A stretch of 64,000 nucleotides of DNA from Gammaproteobacteria bacterium (GTDB taxonomy: Bacteria; Pseudomonadota; Gammaproteobacteria; Pseudomonadales; JAUIET01), in contig JAUIET010000002.1 of assembly GCA_030429735.1 (NCBI GenBank), forward strand, positions 228,414 to 292,413. The letters are read 5' to 3'. The notes under the pieces were generated by a model. That model did no database searches and was not told where the DNA came from. It worked only from the letters and a program-made list of their open reading frames with translations. Both the position numbers and the translations under genes were made by a program. How positions within the stretch are numbered: the first letter of the stretch is position 1; every line of letters starts with the position of its first letter. Positions 41,458 through 50,761 of this stretch are shown one piece after another.

Positions 41458-43323
41458 ATGCTTGACACCCTTAATACCCTGTTTCTGACGTTGTCCAATT
41501 TCGTCTGGTCTTACCTGATTTTGGGATTGTGCGTTGGGGTGGGGCTGTTTTTTACCGTTCGATTTGGATTTATCCAGTTTCGCAGTTTTCCCCATGCAAT
41601 CGCGCTATTGCGTGGCACGTATGACGATGGTGACGGCAAGGATGGTATTACCACGTTTCAAGCGCTGGCCACGGCTTTGTCATCAACCACTGGCATTGGC
41701 AATATCGCCGGTGTAGCAGTGGCAATTAACCTGGGCGGGCCCGGCGCCATTTTCTGGATGTGGATAATGGCTTTGCTTGGCATGGCGCTTAAATATGCAG
41801 AAGGCATACTGGGCAGCTTGTACCGCGAACCACTTGGCCCAAAACTGGGTATTGGTGGCGGTCCAATGGCTTATATAACGCGCGGTCTTGGTGAGAAATG
41901 GCGCCCTGTTGCGCTGTTTTATGCCGGCTGTACGGCAGTGGCTATTTTTGGTGCCTGGAATATGTTCCAGTCAAATCAAGCGGCCGCCACTCTGCAGGAT
42001 CAGCTTAATGTACCCACCTGGGTAACCGGTATTGTGCTGTGTGTATTTGTGGCACTGGTATTGGTTGGCGGCATCAAACGGATTGGCGCTGTGGCCGCGC
42101 GACTTGTTCCTACAATGTGTTTGATTTACGTTGGCACGGTACTGCTTATCTGTGCAATGCACGCCAGTTTACTGCCCGATGTAATGGCACTTATTGTTAC
42201 CGATGCGTTCAATTTTGAATCGGCCGGGGGCGGGGCCATTGGTACGGCTATTCTGGTTGGCATACGCAGAGCCGTGTTTTCAAACGAAGCGGGAACTGGC
42301 ACAGCCGGCATTGCGCACGCGGCTGCGTCTACGCAACACCCGGTGCGCCAAGGTATCGTTGCCAGCCTGGGCCCTTTTATTGACACCATAGTGGTGTGCG
42401 CAGCAACCGCTTTCGTTATCTTGCTCAGTGGCTATTACGGCACGGAATCGTATCAGAACAGCTCTGGCAAAGTGATTAGCTTTGAGAGCGGCGACCGGTG
42501 GCCACACTCTTCAGCGTGGTGGGTAAGCGATGCCGGAATCAGGCTGGATAACGGCCGATTGCAGCAATTCACTGAGGGCCAGCAAGCGCTGCAGTTCCAA
42601 TCTTCGGTCGCAGCCAGCGAACGCAAATCAGCTGTTATTGCCCTGCAGGTGCTGGCGTCCGAAGACACCCCAACCGCGTTGCGAATGTCGATGCTGGGCG
42701 ACACCCGCAGTGTCAGCGTACGTTTATTCAATACTGAGGCCGCTGTAGACGTCAGTGTCAGCCTTGAGGGCAGCTCGGCCTGGCCGGTTCAGGGGCGGCA
42801 TAGAGATGGACACTGGAGTTCATGGGTGCTTACGCCACCCGATCCGGTGATGCAGCAGCTTGACGGGGTGGGGGGCTTAAGTGCGCTCAGTCTTCAGATA
42901 GACCCTGGTAGTTCAACTGAATTGTCAGTTGATCGAATTGAACTGGTGACTGCGGCGAACGGCATTGTGTTGTCGTCCGCCGCATTCGCCAAATTTTTCG
43001 GTTTTTTTGGTACGCTGTTCATCCCCATTGCGGCGCTGTTTTTTGCCTATTCGACTATTCTGGCCGGGAACTACTACGGTGAAGTGGCCTGTCATTATCT
43101 CAGCGACAAATTAATTACTCCGTATCTGTGGCTCTATATAGCCGCAACGTTTGTGGGCTGCGTTGTTAACCTGGATGTGGTTATTAACTTTTCAGATTTA
43201 ACCCTGGGAATCATGGTTATTCCAAACCTGATTGCCTGCGTGTTGTTAAGTCCGGTCGTCGTACGTGAAACCAGAACCTATTTTGCCGCTTTAAAAAACG
43301 GTGAGTTCAAGCGGGCTGATTGA
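41458..43323 (+). CDS. Alanine/glycine:sodium symporter (AGCS) with a large insertion
   Basis: A 621-residue AGCS-family symporter; usual length about 450-540. Family motifs: FTVRFGFIQFRSFPHAIALL, FQALATALSSTTGIGNIAGV, EAVFSNEAGTGTAG-like RRAVFSNEAGTGTAGIAHAA, GPFIDTIVVCAATAFVILLS. Between residues about 330 and 495, right after the helix ending LLSGYYGTESYQ, there is a hydrophilic beta-rich region (SAWWVSDAGIRLDNGRLQQF, VIALQVLASEDTP, LSLQIDPGSSTELSVDRIEL). After it membrane helices resume (FFGFFGTLFIPIAALFFAYS). The insertion lies where a loop is expected and is likely outside the membrane. Its end overlaps the next gene's end by 17 bases. Confidence 0.88.
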   Translation: MLDTLNTLFLTLSNFVWSYLILGLCVGVGLFFTVRFGFIQFRSFPHAIALLRGTYDDGDGKDGITTFQALATALSSTTGIGNIAGVAVAINLGGPGAIFWMWIMALLGMALKYAEGILGSLYREPLGPKLGIGGGPMAYITRGLGEKWRPVALFYAGCTAVAIFGAWNMFQSNQAAATLQDQLNVPTWVTGIVLCVFVALVLVGGIKRIGAVAARLVPTMCLIYVGTVLLICAMHASLLPDVMALIVTDAFNFESAGGGAIGTAILVGIRRAVFSNEAGTGTAGIAHAAASTQHPVRQGIVASLGPFIDTIVVCAATAFVILLSGYYGTESYQNSSGKVISFESGDRWPHSSAWWVSDAGIRLDNGRLQQFTEGQQALQFQSSVAASERKSAVIALQVLASEDTPTALRMSMLGDTRSVSVRLFNTEAAVDVSVSLEGSSAWPVQGRHRDGHWSSWVLTPPDPVMQQLDGVGGLSALSLQIDPGSSTELSVDRIELVTAANGIVLSSAAFAKFFGFFGTLFIPIAALFFAYSTILAGNYYGEVACHYLSDKLITPYLWLYIAATFVGCVVNLDVVINFSDLTLGIMVIPNLIACVLLSPVVVRETRTYFAALKNGEFKRAD

Positions 43324-44230
43324 GAGCGGTAATAAAGCGCACGCCAGACAACGCCAGCGCGTCAAGATTGTAGCCACCTTCCAGAATAGCCATCACGCGT
43401 TGTTCAGAATACTGCGCAGCCCAGTCCACAATCTGCTCGCCCACCCATTGATAATCTTGTTCATGAAGATTCAAACCCGCCAGTGGGTCTGCTGCATGGG
43501 CGTCGAACCCGGCGGAGACAAAAATCATTTCAGGTTGATGGTTCTTTATTGCAGCAGTCCAATCCCGCTCAATCGCCGCACGAAATTCACCTGAACCGTC
43601 GCCTTCTTTTAAAGGTGACAATACTATATTTGGTTTATCAACCTGGTCAAAGCGGCCGGGGTAAAATGGCCACTGAAACGAAGAGCACACTAACACCTCT
43701 GGTCGTTCCTGAAAAATCTCCACTGTGCCATTACCGTGATGCACATCAAAATCGAGGATGGCAACACGCTGCAGGCCGCTGGCCAGGGCCGCTTCGGCGG
43801 CAAGGGCGACCGAATTGAAAATACAAAAGCCCATCGCTATCGAAGACTCGGCGTGATGGCCTGGAGGGCGCACTGCACAAAAAGCGTTTCGCACATCCCC
43901 TTTAATAATTCGTTGAGTGGCATTGACACCAGCGCCGGCAGCCAGCAATGCGGCATTCAGACTGTGCGGGTTCATTATGGTATCTGCATCCAGCGCCACG
44001 GTGCCTTCATCGGGCGATTGTTCAACAATGGCGTCAATATAGTGTTTGGGATGCGTGCTGGTCAGGTGGGCCACATTGAGCAATGGCGCTTGTTCCATCT
44101 TCAGCGGCCTAGCCCACGATGCGGCATTAACCGCGGCATTAAGTGATTGCAGGCGCTGCGGGCTTTCCGGGTGACGTGCGCCCATGCTGTGGAGTTCGCA
44201 GTTCGGGTGGCTTAAATAGAGAGTGTGCAT
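43307..44230 (-). CDS. Histone deacetylase family protein
   Basis: A 307-residue class II histone deacetylase/acetylpolyamine amidohydrolase family enzyme. Motifs: RHPESPQRLQSLNAAV, NAFCAVRPPGHHAESSIAMG with the active-site histidine pair, GFCIFNSVALAAEAAL, ILDFDVHHGNGTVEIF (zinc ligands), ILEGGYNLDALALS. In bacteria such enzymes deacetylate polyamines, acetoin-type compounds or other small acetyl-amides. It is last of four minus-strand genes (hydratase, EamA, GNAT, this). Confidence 0.92.
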   Translation of the reverse strand: MHTLYLSHPNCELHSMGARHPESPQRLQSLNAAVNAASWARPLKMEQAPLLNVAHLTSTHPKHYIDAIVEQSPDEGTVALDADTIMNPHSLNAALLAAGAGVNATQRIIKGDVRNAFCAVRPPGHHAESSIAMGFCIFNSVALAAEAALASGLQRVAILDFDVHHGNGTVEIFQERPEVLVCSSFQWPFYPGRFDQVDKPNIVLSPLKEGDGSGEFRAAIERDWTAAIKNHQPEMIFVSAGFDAHAADPLAGLNLHEQDYQWVGEQIVDWAAQYSEQRVMAILEGGYNLDALALSGVRFITALNQPA

Positions 44231-44250
44231 GGTCTTATCCTTCGAACGCG

Positions 44251-44787
44251 TCAGTACCCGCTGCTCAATGTCAGAGCAAATTTGAGCAGCCGTTCATTGG
44301 TGTCTTCGGCAATAAAATCTGAATCATACGTAAAACCAAGGCGTTGCAACAGGCGAATGGATGCTTTGTTGTCGGGTAAGGTGATCGCCAATAGAGAACC
44401 ATACGGTGTATTGTCTTTCGCATACTGAATTGCTGCTTGACTGGCCTCAAACGCATATCCCTGGCCGCTGTATTGCGCAAGCAGGGCGAAACCCAGATCG
44501 GGCGCCGGCAAGGACTCGCGCCTGACCAGCCCGCACATGCCAAGCATTGCATTGTCCGATACGCGCTCGATCAGCCATAAGCCATAGCCGTGTTCCGCAT
44601 AGGCGGCCAGCAGTCGTTCGCAAATATAATCCCGGGCTTTGTCCAGTGTATTGATCGAATGCTGCGAAATATAGGTGAGCCAGCCCGGATCATTCACCAG
44701 CTCCAGAATAAAACCGGCGTCATCCAGCGACGCTTCGCGCAGACACAGTCGTTTGCTGATTGCAATCTTGTCTGTTGTCTTATTCAT
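44251..44787 (-). CDS. GNAT family N-acetyltransferase (RimJ/RimL type)
   Basis: About 178 residues from ATG 44787. Motifs: LREASLDDAGFILELVNDPG, GLWLIERVSDNAMLGMCGLV, DLGFALLAQYSGQGYAFEAS (acetyl-CoA loop), and DNKASIRLLQRLGFTYDSDF. This is a Rim-type acetyltransferase; substrate unknown. ATG 44787 is chosen because the family's first strand begins there; the frame stays open to 44871. It shares an operon with a deacetylase-family gene 21 bases downstream. Confidence 0.86.
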   Translation of the reverse strand: MNKTTDKIAISKRLCLREASLDDAGFILELVNDPGWLTYISQHSINTLDKARDYICERLLAAYAEHGYGLWLIERVSDNAMLGMCGLVRRESLPAPDLGFALLAQYSGQGYAFEASQAAIQYAKDNTPYGSLLAITLPDNKASIRLLQRLGFTYDSDFIAEDTNERLLKFALTLSSGY

Positions 44788-44806
44788 TGGTCCAGCAACA
44801 TTGGCA

Positions 44807-45742
44807 CTAAGCGGTTTGTACGATCTTCGGTTTCGTACCGCCATCCGACAGGGCCGCAACAATTGAACCAACCACCACCAACATACCGCCCAACCAATTC
44901 AGCGCATCCATTGGTTCTATGTGAACGCTGCCTGGCCAGATGGCATCCATCAGCCAGCCGAAGCCCAGGGTGATCAAAGGTGCAATTGTTATCACGGCAC
45001 TGACCCGTGACGCGTCCCAGTTTGACATGGCAATGCCGAAACTGCCGTAGGCAATAATGGTATTCAATGAAGCGAACAACAAAATCGCCCACAGCAAACC
45101 ATCAAATTCAATAATACCCAGCGGCGCGGCGAATGGGAGATACACAAGACTGCCGGCAATGTAGATCAACAGCAGCAGGTCGTTGGCTTTTTCTTTGCGC
45201 AAGATCAGCTTTTGACCCAAACCGTAACAGGCCCACAGAACGCCACCGAGGAAGACAATGCCCAAACCGAACAGATAGTCAGGGTCGGTGCTGACCAAAT
45301 CTCGCAGTCGATGATGAAAAAAAAGCAGCATGCCTATTGAGAAAAGCACAACGCCGAACCACTGCCGTGCAGAAAACGCTTCTTTAAAAAACAGAATGCT
45401 GCCTAACAGCAGCAACAGAGGGGAAGTATTAATGATTATCTCGGCGGCTGCCGGTGTGACAAAACTCAGGCCATACACAAATAATACATAGTTCACCAGC
45501 AAGGCTGCTACCGTGAGCAATGTGAGGGGTAAGCTGGCGGGCGAGAGCAAGCGCTTTATACCGCCAACGCTGCGCCGGCCGTACCAGAACACGGCGATCA
45601 GCGCCGCCGCGCTGAACCGAAACCAGGTGATGGTGATGGCGTCAAGGTGAGCCAGCAATTCCTTCAGCGCAAACGGTAGTAGCCCCCAAAAAACCGCTGT
45701 GATTAAGGCAAACCCAAGCCCCAGGCGCCAGTTCTGAGTCAA
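44807..45742 (-). CDS. EamA/DMT family transporter
   Basis: A 311-residue drug/metabolite transporter with ten helices and two EamA repeats: ALITAVFWGLLPFALKELLA, RFSAAALIAVFWYGRRS, INTSPLLLLLGSILFFKEAF in repeat one, VFLGGVLWACYGLGQKLILR and ITIAPLITLGFGWLMDA in repeat two. Substrate unknown. It lies in the minus-strand run with hydratase and GNAT. Confidence 0.9.
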   Translation of the reverse strand: MTQNWRLGLGFALITAVFWGLLPFALKELLAHLDAITITWFRFSAAALIAVFWYGRRSVGGIKRLLSPASLPLTLLTVAALLVNYVLFVYGLSFVTPAAAEIIINTSPLLLLLGSILFFKEAFSARQWFGVVLFSIGMLLFFHHRLRDLVSTDPDYLFGLGIVFLGGVLWACYGLGQKLILRKEKANDLLLLIYIAGSLVYLPFAAPLGIIEFDGLLWAILLFASLNTIIAYGSFGIAMSNWDASRVSAVITIAPLITLGFGWLMDAIWPGSVHIEPMDALNWLGGMLVVVGSIVAALSDGGTKPKIVQTA

Positions 45743-45751
45743 AAGTGGAAC

Positions 45752-46528
45752 TTACTTTCCACGCCAAACACCTGGTCGTTTCTCAATAAACGCGGCCATG
45801 CCTTCTTTCTGGTCTTCGGTGCCAAACAAACCGTGGAACAGACGGCGTTCAAATAACACACCCTGCTTTAGCGTGGTTTCATACGCCTCGTTCACCATCT
45901 CTTTGGTTGCCTTCGCGGCAAGCGGAGCCATGCTGGCAATTTCTTGTGCGGTTTTCAGGGTTTCTTCCATCAAGTCATCAGCCGCTACCACGCGCGCGAC
46001 CAGGCCAGAGCGTTCTGCTTCTTCTGCGTCCATCATTCGGCCGGTCAGGCACATTTCCATGGATTTGGCTTTGCCAACAGCGCGGGTCATGCGCTGTGAA
46101 CCACCCATGCCTGGTGTAACGGCCAGCTTGATTTCAGGTTGGCCAAACTTGGCTGAATCACTGGCAATTATAAAGTCGGCCATCATGGCCAATTCGCAAC
46201 CGCCACCGAGTGCATAGCCTGATACCGCCGCAATCCACGGTTTTCGTGTGGCCGTGACATGGTCGTAGCCCGCAAAGTAGTTGTCGCCATACATATCCGC
46301 AAAACTCTGCTCCGACATTTCCTTGATGTCCGCGCCTGCGGCAAAGGCTTTTTCATTGCCGGTCAGAATGGCGCAACGCTGTGTGTCATCGGCATCATAG
46401 GCCGCAAAGGCAGCAATCAAATCCTGCAACACCTGATTGTTCAGAGCATTGAGGGCTTTGGGCCGGTTAAGGCGAATAATCGTTACAGCGCCTTGTTGCT
46501 CAACCAGCAAAGTTTCATAGTCAGACAT
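45752..46528 (-). CDS. Enoyl-CoA hydratase
   Basis: A 258-residue crotonase-fold enzyme. Motifs: [40 protein letters not shown] (oxyanion hole), [40 protein letters not shown] with both catalytic-region glutamates visible, [19 protein letters not shown] at the end. It hydrates enoyl-CoA in beta-oxidation. It is the first of a minus-strand group and is divergent from an MFS gene across a short region with a palindrome (46561-46583). Confidence 0.93.
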   Translation of the reverse strand: MSDYETLLVEQQGAVTIIRLNRPKALNALNNQVLQDLIAAFAAYDADDTQRCAILTGNEKAFAAGADIKEMSEQSFADMYGDNYFAGYDHVTATRKPWIAAVSGYALGGGCELAMMADFIIASDSAKFGQPEIKLAVTPGMGGSQRMTRAVGKAKSMEMCLTGRMMDAEEAERSGLVARVVAADDLMEETLKTAQEIASMAPLAAKATKEMVNEAYETTLKQGVLFERRLFHGLFGTEDQKEGMAAFIEKRPGVWRGK

Positions 46529-46560
46529 GTTATCGGCTCCTTAAATGCGGAACCGGATGT

Positions 46561-46583
46561 TATCACAATCGCGCGCTGTGATA
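46561..46583. promoter_or_regulatory. Inverted repeat in divergent region
   Basis: TATCACA (46561-46567) and TGTGATA (46577-46583) are a perfect 7-bp inverted repeat with a 9-base spacer, between the enoyl-CoA hydratase and the MFS gene. It could be an operator. The order of half-sites is opposite to that of a CRP site. No regulator gene is beside it. Confidence 0.4.
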
Positions 46584-46636
46584 GAGCCTGCTCATGGTAA
46601 CCCGCTGCCTGCAGCAGTGCGGTATCATGATGGCAG

Positions 46637-47863
46637 ATGTCGACCGTCACTGAAAAAAACAACGAGAGCATGCTGAAGCAATGGTCTACCGCACTGGCCG
46701 CTCTTGTTTTCCAGGCACTCGGCATGGGCCTGATTGGCGTATACGGTTTTTACGTAACACCTGTGGCTGAGCAGTTCGATGTGAGCATTGCTGCAATGAA
46801 TTCCGGCCTGGCCTTGCTGTTGTTGCTGAGCGGCGTGATGTCGCCATTGCTTGGGCGATTTATTGACGGTTCAGAATTAAAGCCGGTTATTTTAAGCGGT
46901 GCGTTGATCGCAGCGCTCGGCCTGGTAATGGCAGCGTGGGTAAACAGCTTCTCACTCCTGATAGTGGCATTTCTATTGTTTTCTATGGGGGTGATTTTGT
47001 ATGGCCCGGTCGTGTGTAACCTGCTGTTGGTTCGTGGTTATCAAACGAACCGAGCCAGAGCACTTGCGATTGCGGCGATTGGCGTAAGTTTCGCTTCTAT
47101 TCTACTGCCTGTTCTTGTTGCGGCATTGCTGAATGGAATGCATTGGCAGACGAGCCTGCTGGTGCTGGCGGGTCTTGTCGTGATCGGTGTGGGTGGCGGG
47201 GCATTGTTTCTGGTTCGCGAGCCGAGCAGAATCGAACTGCAGGAAACGAACACCACTGATTCTCAAGAGGTGAACGTGTCCGGCTTTTTTGGTGACGTTA
47301 ATTTTTGGATGATGGGTATTGTCACGGCTGTGCTGATGTCGATCATGTCTTTGTTCGCGCTGATCCTGGTGCCCCATTTCTTAAGTGTTGGTCTGGACAA
47401 TTCACAGGCGGCGTTGCTGATGGCCTCCAGCGGTTTGACCGGTCTGTGTGGTAAAACCTGTCTTGCGTACTTGTCAGATCGAATCCGGCCTTACTTGAAA
47501 GGGTTTGCGTTGTTTGTGTGCGCTGAGCTTCTATTGGGCTGGATTGTGCTGCTGAACTTCGACTCAATGCCAATGATGACCCTTGCTACCGTGATGTTGG
47601 GTTTTGGGCATGGTGCGTTTATTCCCTTGCTTCCTTATATGAACAGCGTGCTCTTCGAAGAGCAAACGCTCGGCCGTATCAGTGGCTTGCACATGGCGAT
47701 GATGATGCCGCCGGCGTTAATCGGCCCATGGCTGGCTGGCCGGCACTTTGATGAAGTGGGCAGTTATTACGGCGTATTTCTTGCCCTGAGTATTGCGATG
47801 TTGCTAGCGGTGGTCAGTGTGTTTTTGCTGAAAACCAGGGCATCGCAGCCGATTTTGACATGA
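46637..47863 (+). CDS. MFS transporter
   Basis: A 408-residue 12-helix major facilitator: ALVFQALGMGLIGVYGFYVT, LALLLLLSGVMSPLLGRFID, GVILYGPVVCNLLLVRGYQT, SGLTGLCGKTCLAYLSDRIR, MLGFGHGAFIPLLPYMNSVL. It is of the oxalate/formate-antiporter-like or monocarboxylate branch; substrate unknown. The next gene, an OYE relative on the same strand, has its own 18-bp palindrome upstream. Confidence 0.9.
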   Translation: MSTVTEKNNESMLKQWSTALAALVFQALGMGLIGVYGFYVTPVAEQFDVSIAAMNSGLALLLLLSGVMSPLLGRFIDGSELKPVILSGALIAALGLVMAAWVNSFSLLIVAFLLFSMGVILYGPVVCNLLLVRGYQTNRARALAIAAIGVSFASILLPVLVAALLNGMHWQTSLLVLAGLVVIGVGGGALFLVREPSRIELQETNTTDSQEVNVSGFFGDVNFWMMGIVTAVLMSIMSLFALILVPHFLSVGLDNSQAALLMASSGLTGLCGKTCLAYLSDRIRPYLKGFALFVCAELLLGWIVLLNFDSMPMMTLATVMLGFGHGAFIPLLPYMNSVLFEEQTLGRISGLHMAMMMPPALIGPWLAGRHFDEVGSYYGVFLALSIAMLLAVVSVFLLKTRASQPILT

Positions 47864-47890
47864 CAGGCGTAATCCTGCTTGCCGCACAAA

Positions 47891-47908
47891 TATTTTAAGC
47901 TTAAAATA
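47891..47908. promoter_or_regulatory. Perfect 18-bp palindrome before an OYE-family gene
   Basis: TATTTTAAGCTTAAAATA, centred on AAGCTT, is fully self-complementary. It lies 48 bases upstream of the flavin oxidoreductase start. It looks like an operator for a dimeric regulator, for example of the TetR or MarR type, but no regulator gene is adjacent. Confidence 0.55.
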
Positions 47909-47956
47909 AATAGTCCTGGAGTCTGGCAGAGACTTAATCTGTATGGAGGGTGATCT

Positions 47957-49408
47957 ATGTGGAAACCGGCGGAACGCATAAAATACACGGCGCTGGATGA
48001 CCCCTGGCCAGGCGCTGAGGAAGCGGCCAGCAGCACGTTGTTTGCCCCGCTCACTGTGGGACCAATGCAGCTTCAGCAGCGAACCTGGGTGCCTGCCATG
48101 GTGCCGTGGCGTTCAAACGAAGAAGGTGAAGTCACCGAAGACGTGCTGCAATGGTATGAGCGTTTCGCGAAGGGCAAGCCCGGTGTTCTGGTGGTCGAGG
48201 CCACTGGCATTCGCGACATCCCCAGTGGTCCATTGCTGCGCATCGGAGACGACCGCTATATTCCGGGCTTGCGCAAACTGGCGGATACTGTGCGTGAGGC
48301 CAGCGAAGGCCAAACGCGATTGCTTATCCAGATCATCGATTTCCTCAGTATTCGGCGACGGCCCGACCCACAGAAATTCCTGCAGCGATTTTTGCGCATC
48401 ACCGATGCGCATCGTGCCGCGCTTGGATTGCCAAATTCGGCAGATGAGGAAGAGGTTCGCAGCGCATTACTGGGCCTGGAGGCAGACCAGCTATCGTCAG
48501 TACTAAACGCCAAGGAAATGGAAGACTATTCGCACGGTTACCGCGAACGTGTAACAGATATGGACATCGACGAGATTGCCAACTTGCCGAACACCTTACC
48601 CAATCTGTTTGCGAACGCATCACGCCGTGCCGAAGAAGCCGGCTTTGACGGTGTGGAGTTGCACTACGCACACGCGTATACAATGGCGTCTTTTTTGTCT
48701 GCAACCAATACCCGGTCTGATGGGTATGGCGGTGCGAAGGAAAATCGTGTTCGTTTGCCATTGGAGGTATACCAGGCGTGCAGAGAACTGACATCTGATA
48801 ACTTTGCGGTGGGTTGCCGATTCCTGGCCGATGAAATTATCGAACAAGGTAATGATGTCAGCACGGCGAGTTACTTCGCCGAGCAGTTTGCCCGTGCAGG
48901 CATGGATTTCCTGTCGCTATCTCGTGGCGGAAAGTTTGACGATGCCAAGCAACCGAAAGTCGGTTGGGCCGCTTACCCCTACACCGGTAAGAGCGGGTAC
49001 GAATGCATGCCCGGATACATCTCGGACGAGCAAGGCCCGTTCGGCCGCAATGTAGAGCCGGTCGCGTCTATTCGACAACACGTAAGAGACTGCGGCTTTA
49101 ACACACCAATGGTGGTTGCTGGCGGCATCCACACGTTTCGCCAGGCTGAGCAACTTCTGCAAGACGACAAAGCTGACATTGTCGGTTTTGCCCGCCAAGC
49201 GCTGGCTGACCCGGACTGGTTTGAAAAAGTACGCACTGGGAGAGGCAAGGAAATCATGCTGTGCCGCTACAGCAATTATTGCGAAGGACTTGATCAAAAA
49301 CACAAGCAAGTCACCTGTGAATTGTGGGACCGTGAGCAACTGGACGAACCGGGTGTTGCCAAGACACACGACGGCAAGCGCCGCATGGTGGCGCCAGCCT
49401 GGTCTTGA
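47957..49408 (+). CDS. NADH:flavin oxidoreductase, Old Yellow Enzyme family
   Basis: A 483-residue TIM-barrel flavoprotein. Features: LFAPLTVGPMQLQQRTWVPA, GFDGVELHYAHAYTMASFLS then NTRSDGYGGAKENRVRLPLE (the FMN/substrate pattern), MDFLSLSRGGKFDD, MVVAGGIHTFRQAEQLLQDD and VGFARQALADPDWFEKV. The C-terminus has cysteines in LCRYSNYCEGLDQKHKQVTC, a pattern like the 2,4-dienoyl-CoA-reductase branch, but no second domain follows. GGAGGGTGAT precedes the start. The substrate is unknown. Confidence 0.88.
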   Translation: MWKPAERIKYTALDDPWPGAEEAASSTLFAPLTVGPMQLQQRTWVPAMVPWRSNEEGEVTEDVLQWYERFAKGKPGVLVVEATGIRDIPSGPLLRIGDDRYIPGLRKLADTVREASEGQTRLLIQIIDFLSIRRRPDPQKFLQRFLRITDAHRAALGLPNSADEEEVRSALLGLEADQLSSVLNAKEMEDYSHGYRERVTDMDIDEIANLPNTLPNLFANASRRAEEAGFDGVELHYAHAYTMASFLSATNTRSDGYGGAKENRVRLPLEVYQACRELTSDNFAVGCRFLADEIIEQGNDVSTASYFAEQFARAGMDFLSLSRGGKFDDAKQPKVGWAAYPYTGKSGYECMPGYISDEQGPFGRNVEPVASIRQHVRDCGFNTPMVVAGGIHTFRQAEQLLQDDKADIVGFARQALADPDWFEKVRTGRGKEIMLCRYSNYCEGLDQKHKQVTCELWDREQLDEPGVAKTHDGKRRMVAPAWS

Positions 49409-49630
49409 TTATTGCGTTTAGCAGGCATTTCTCGGTGGTGAGCAAGGTGCCCTGGCTATTGCATTGAAGCGCTCCCATTTCGATGTGGCGCGGCAGTGTC
49501 TATTGGAAACCTAGTTACCGATCAAGGAAACAGGTTATGCGTTGCGCTATACCGAAGTAGCCACTTTTCAGAGTGCGCTTAGTGGTTGCTACGACGTGAC
49601 GCCTGTCAGATGCGAAATCATGGGTGATAA

Positions 49631-49870
49631 CTATTGTGGCAGGCTAAATTTAATTTTGATGGCCTCGAAAAGATTGTTCTCTATCAGCGCCGTGGGATAC
49701 AACTCACGCATATGACTGAACGCCCAGCGATTGTTGGGGCCAAACTGGGCGTTGGTTTTATCAATGCCCACCGGTCGTGCGCCAATACGCCCTTGGTCAG
49801 CGGCAGAGCTTGGGAAACTAAGGCATAGGGTCGTTGCGGCCGCTAGTACTATGTTCAAGAGTCGCTTCAT
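49631..49870 (-). pseudogene. Truncated serine hydrolase (beta-lactamase-like), N-terminal part
   Basis: A 79-residue reading frame starting MKRLLNIVLAAATTLCLSFP with a signal peptide. It continues GIDKTNAQFGPNNRWAFSHM and RELYPTALIENN, which resembles the region before the catalytic domain in class C beta-lactamase-related hydrolases. It stops at 49631 with no SxxK serine motif. I see no continuation in the next 220 bases. It is likely a truncated gene. Confidence 0.5.
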
Positions 49871-49994
49871 GATGATTCCTATGTTCACGTGACCAATCGT
49901 GCCGCGAAATCATGGGCCGCTGAGTTGAGTGATTGATCAGCAGATATCATATCTGACTCAACGTTTTGTTTGTTAACCATTCGCCGAACGATCT

Positions 49995-50648
49995 TCAGGG
50001 CGATAGACCGCGCTCCAGTAATTGGCACAAGTTGTCCAGCATACGATCGCGTTCTGATTTTGAAACGCCATAAAGCGCCTCACCACGCGCAAGCAAGCTA
50101 TACGCCAATGACTGTGTACTATAGCAAACGGTCTGGGTTAGCTCTCTGGTTGATATATCACATCGTATCGAGCCTTCTTTGACACCTCGTTGAATAAACT
50201 CGTGCAAGGTCGCGAATAGTCGGTGGGCATCGGGCTCCGGAAGATTTTCTAAAAAATCTGAAGGCAATCTCGAACCGCTATTAAACCCGTCAAATTCCGC
50301 CAGGAATCGGAAATCCATTTGCCGATGTGGAAGTTTGTAAAAAGCCAAAATGCCGCCTATTAAAGATTGTCGGGCATTCATGGCGGTGTTGCCAGATTGC
50401 GCCTCCAAGATCGCTGTAATTTCGGATTCGAAGCCGCTGAAAATCCGCGTATACACCGCAAAGCCAAGATCAGTTTTATTGCGGTAATAGCGGTACAAGC
50501 TGTGGCGGCTAATGCCCACCGCTGTTGCAATGTCCTTCATCTGTGTGGCTTCAAAGCCGTTTTCTACAAAAATCTGCTGAGCACCAGCGAGTATCTTCTC
50601 CCGAGTTTCCTCAGTCTGATAGATCATTCGATTTGCAGCAGTATTCAT
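49995..50648 (-). CDS. TetR family transcriptional regulator
   Basis: A 217-residue regulator. N-terminal helix-turn-helix: TREKILAGAQQIFVENGFEA then TQMKDIATAVGISRHSLYRY and YRNKTDLGFAVYTRIFSGF. The ligand domain is unlike well-known groups. A possible alternative start is ATG 50627. It lies 114 bases downstream of the sulfatase on the same strand. The 10-bp palindrome between sulfatase and GH3 (52526-52535) may be its target. Function inferred from position. Confidence 0.88.
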   Translation of the reverse strand: MNTAANRMIYQTEETREKILAGAQQIFVENGFEATQMKDIATAVGISRHSLYRYYRNKTDLGFAVYTRIFSGFESEITAILEAQSGNTAMNARQSLIGGILAFYKLPHRQMDFRFLAEFDGFNSGSRLPSDFLENLPEPDAHRLFATLHEFIQRGVKEGSIRCDISTRELTQTVCYSTQSLAYSLLARGEALYGVSKSERDRMLDNLCQLLERGLSP

Positions 50649-50761
50649 AACGTTGTTCTAATAAAGAGATCAAAAATAGATCGTATGTAGCACTACCATC
50701 AGCATACCATGATCGGCACAATGATACGTTCCGCCGCGTGCCGTTAGATGCTTGTTACAAG

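Noticed and set aside
41284..41595. Symporter extended upstream to 41595
   Set aside because: The extra residues are hydrophilic and overlap the divergent AGCS gene start at 41458; the family N-terminus begins at 41283.
49409..49630. A plus-strand frame after the OYE gene with cysteine-containing residues (TPVRCEIMGDNYCGRL) that recalls V4R-type C-x(5-7)-C ends
   Set aside because: An in-frame stop (49512-49514) breaks it, no start codon or family match beyond one short pattern is visible. The region otherwise looks empty.
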